NCBI GenBank assembly: GCA_030612385.1
Contig: JAUWNZ010000065.1
Location: forward strand, 1 to 7,021
DNA: 7,021 nt
Direction: 5' to 3'
Source: Pseudomonadota bacterium
GTDB taxonomy: Bacteria > Desulfobacterota > Syntrophia > Syntrophales > JADFWA01
The position numbers and the translations under genes were made by a program. This document shows positions 6,482-7,021 of the stretch, piece by piece. The notes beneath the pieces were generated by a model, which was not told where the DNA came from, did not search any database, and was given only the letters and a program-made list of their open reading frames with translations. The first letter of the stretch is position 1; each line of letters opens with the position of its first letter.

Positions 6482-6530
6482 CAGTAGGGGATTCTCTCAC
6501 ACTTCTGAATATGAATAGTAATTACTCAGC

Positions 6531-6560
6531 CACAGATTCACACAGATGAGCGCAGATAGG
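6531..6560. repeat. Three tandem 10-bp units with CRCAGAT core
   Basis: CACAGATTCA, CACAGATGAG and CGCAGATAGG follow one another without spacing, so the core recurs about once per DNA helical turn. The array forms the left end of the inverted-repeat block. Confidence 0.6.
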
Positions 6561-6647
6561 TTTAAATACAAAGAAATCACGTGACTTATACAGGTGGGTA
6601 GGCTGAAGGCTGTTAGTCTGTTAATTGTAAGGTTCTTGCAGAAATGG

Positions 6648-6673
6648 CTTCGGCGTGAGACTTCGACGTGAGC
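6648..6673. repeat. 13-bp direct repeat
   Basis: CTTCGGCGTGAGA (6648-6660) is followed immediately by CTTCGACGTGAGC (6661-6673), with 11 of 13 positions identical. It lies inside the non-coding block before glgA. No role can be assigned. Confidence 0.5.
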
Positions 6674-6698
6674 TCAGTCAAACGGCAAAAGAATTTAA

Positions 6699-6727
6699 AG
6701 CTATTACGAAAGTCCGGAAATTACGAA
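6699..6727. repeat. Dispersed motif AGYTATTACGAA-AGTCCGG, copy 2, plus an extra TTACGAA
   Basis: AGCTATTACGAA (6699-6710) joins directly to AGTCCGG (6711-6717), and a second TTACGAA lies at 6721-6727. The first part repeats the sequence at 2856-2877, where GTA separates the two halves. Both copies are in the only two long intergenic gaps of the window. Confidence 0.5.
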
Positions 6728-6896
6728 ATAACTGCGTGGAGACAGGAAATAGGAGAAAATACCGGTGATAATCCGCGTAGATCGGTGGCTGAATAGTGAC
6801 AACGGTTAAAAGTTATCAACAGTGAACCGGAGCAGTTACAAAAAAATATAGCACAAGAATTCCTGGTATTTCAAGTAGTCAAGAAAGGAGCAGGAT

Positions 6897-7021
6897 ATGA
6901 ATATCTTAATGGCGGCAAGCGAGGTAGTCCCTTTTGCCAAGACGGGAGGATTGGCCGACGTGCTGGGTTCCCTCTCGAAGGAACTGGAAAGACTTGGCCA
7001 TAAGCTTAAGATAGTGCTTCC
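6897..7021 (+). CDS. glgA: Glycogen synthase (GT5), 3'-truncated by the window edge
   Basis: GlgA transfers glucose from ADP-glucose to the non-reducing end of alpha-1,4-glucan. Only the first 41 codons are present, beginning [18 protein letters not shown]. The diagnostic ADP-glucose-binding motif KTGGLADV is at residues 15-22, preceded by the conserved SEVxPFAKTGG context, and [16 protein letters not shown] follows as in the family. The ATG has AAAGGAG 6 bases upstream, which fixes the start. It is separated from the GH57 operon by 415 bp of repeat-rich DNA and so is probably transcribed from its own promoter. Together with glgC and the GH57 branching enzyme it completes the classical bacterial glycogen route. 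The assignment is firm despite the short fragment because this N-terminus is highly characteristic. Confidence 0.95.
   Translation, partial: MNILMAASEVVPFAKTGGLADVLGSLSKELERLGHKLKIVL

Larger units (their letters stand above)
6522..6796. repeat. MITE-like block bounded by imperfect inverted repeats
   Basis: The left arm (6522-6547, containing CAGCCACAGATTCACACAG) matches the reverse complement of the right arm (6771-6796, containing ATCGGTGGCTGAATAG) at 19 of 26 positions, with eight consecutive matches over TCAGCCAC. The interior has no coding frame. TGAATAGT occurs at 6512-6519 and again at 6790-6797, which could be a target duplication, but the right copy overlaps the arm, so this is uncertain. 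Similar CCACAGATTCACACAGAT repeats are, from memory, scattered in many environmental bacterial genomes. Confidence 0.5.
6482..6896. other. 415-bp non-coding, repeat-rich gap before glgA
   Basis: No gene is supported here on either strand. It contains an imperfect inverted-repeat pair (6522-6547 and 6771-6796), three 10-bp CRCAGAT units (6531-6560), two 13-bp direct repeats (6648-6673) and TTACGAA motifs (6704-6727). No terminator is visible after the DUF4912 gene. The last ~100 bases are AT-rich (A-run at 6840-6846, then TATAG) and would suit a glgA promoter, but I see no convincing -35/-10 pair. The glgA ribosome-binding site AAAGGAG is at 6884-6890. Confidence 0.6.

Noticed and set aside
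6512..6797. CRISPR array suggested by the repeated CACAGAT units
   Set aside because: The units are 10 bp and contiguous with no unique spacers of constant length, and no cas gene is present.
6813..6852. Candidate glgA promoter (TTATCA ... TTACAA, or TATAGC)
   Set aside because: TTATCA with a 17-base spacer to TTACAA is weak, and TATAGC has no matching -35. AT-richness alone is not enough to annotate it.

Overview
The window is a chromosomal glycogen / alpha-glucan metabolism cluster, with every gene on the + strand, from a bacterium I cannot place below domain level. Bacterial-type GlgC and GlgA, good AGGAG-like ribosome-binding sites, moderate GC by eye and short intergenic repeats fit an uncultured environmental bacterium. 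A GH57-type (not GH13-type) branching enzyme, an uncharacterised GH57 paralogue, a GT4 synthase-like protein and a DUF4912 protein are a combination I associate with Desulfobacterota, Nitrospirota, Omnitrophota and related deep lineages. That placement is an inference from protein style, not a phylogenetic result.

Layout: 1-1218 is glgC (ADP-glucose pyrophosphorylase) without its first ~30 codons. A short gap holds a terminator-like hairpin (1255-1280). 1306-2463 encodes a GT4 glycosyltransferase resembling glycogen synthases. 2490-2720 encodes a 76-aa Gly-rich protein with a Cys-rich zinc-ribbon-like tail. 2721-2946 is non-coding and holds degenerate C-rich inverted repeats. 2947-4143 is a 398-aa GH57 protein, 4154-4372 a 72-aa Cys/His-rich (B-box-like) protein, 4381-5955 a 524-aa GH57 branching enzyme (DUF1957 type), and 5948-6481 a DUF4912 protein with two N-terminal Cys knuckles. 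These last four are packed with gaps of 10 and 8 bp and a final 8-bp overlap, so they look like one operon. 6482-6896 is a 415-bp non-coding stretch rich in short repeats. 6897-7021 is the start of glgA (GT5 glycogen synthase).

How the genes fit together: GlgC would make ADP-glucose, GlgA and perhaps the GT4 enzyme would extend alpha-1,4-glucan, and the GH57 branching enzyme would add alpha-1,6 branches. The second GH57 protein may trim or transfer glucan chains, but its substrate cannot be read from sequence. The most unusual feature is that three Cys-rich, probably zinc-binding proteins alternate with the enzymes (GT4 - zinc protein - GH57 - zinc protein - GH57 - zinc-knuckle DUF4912). None has a function I can assign. 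The arrangement suggests accessory, scaffold or regulatory subunits for a bacterial glycogen system, which remains a hypothesis. I found no tRNA, rRNA, CRISPR array, transposase gene or origin.
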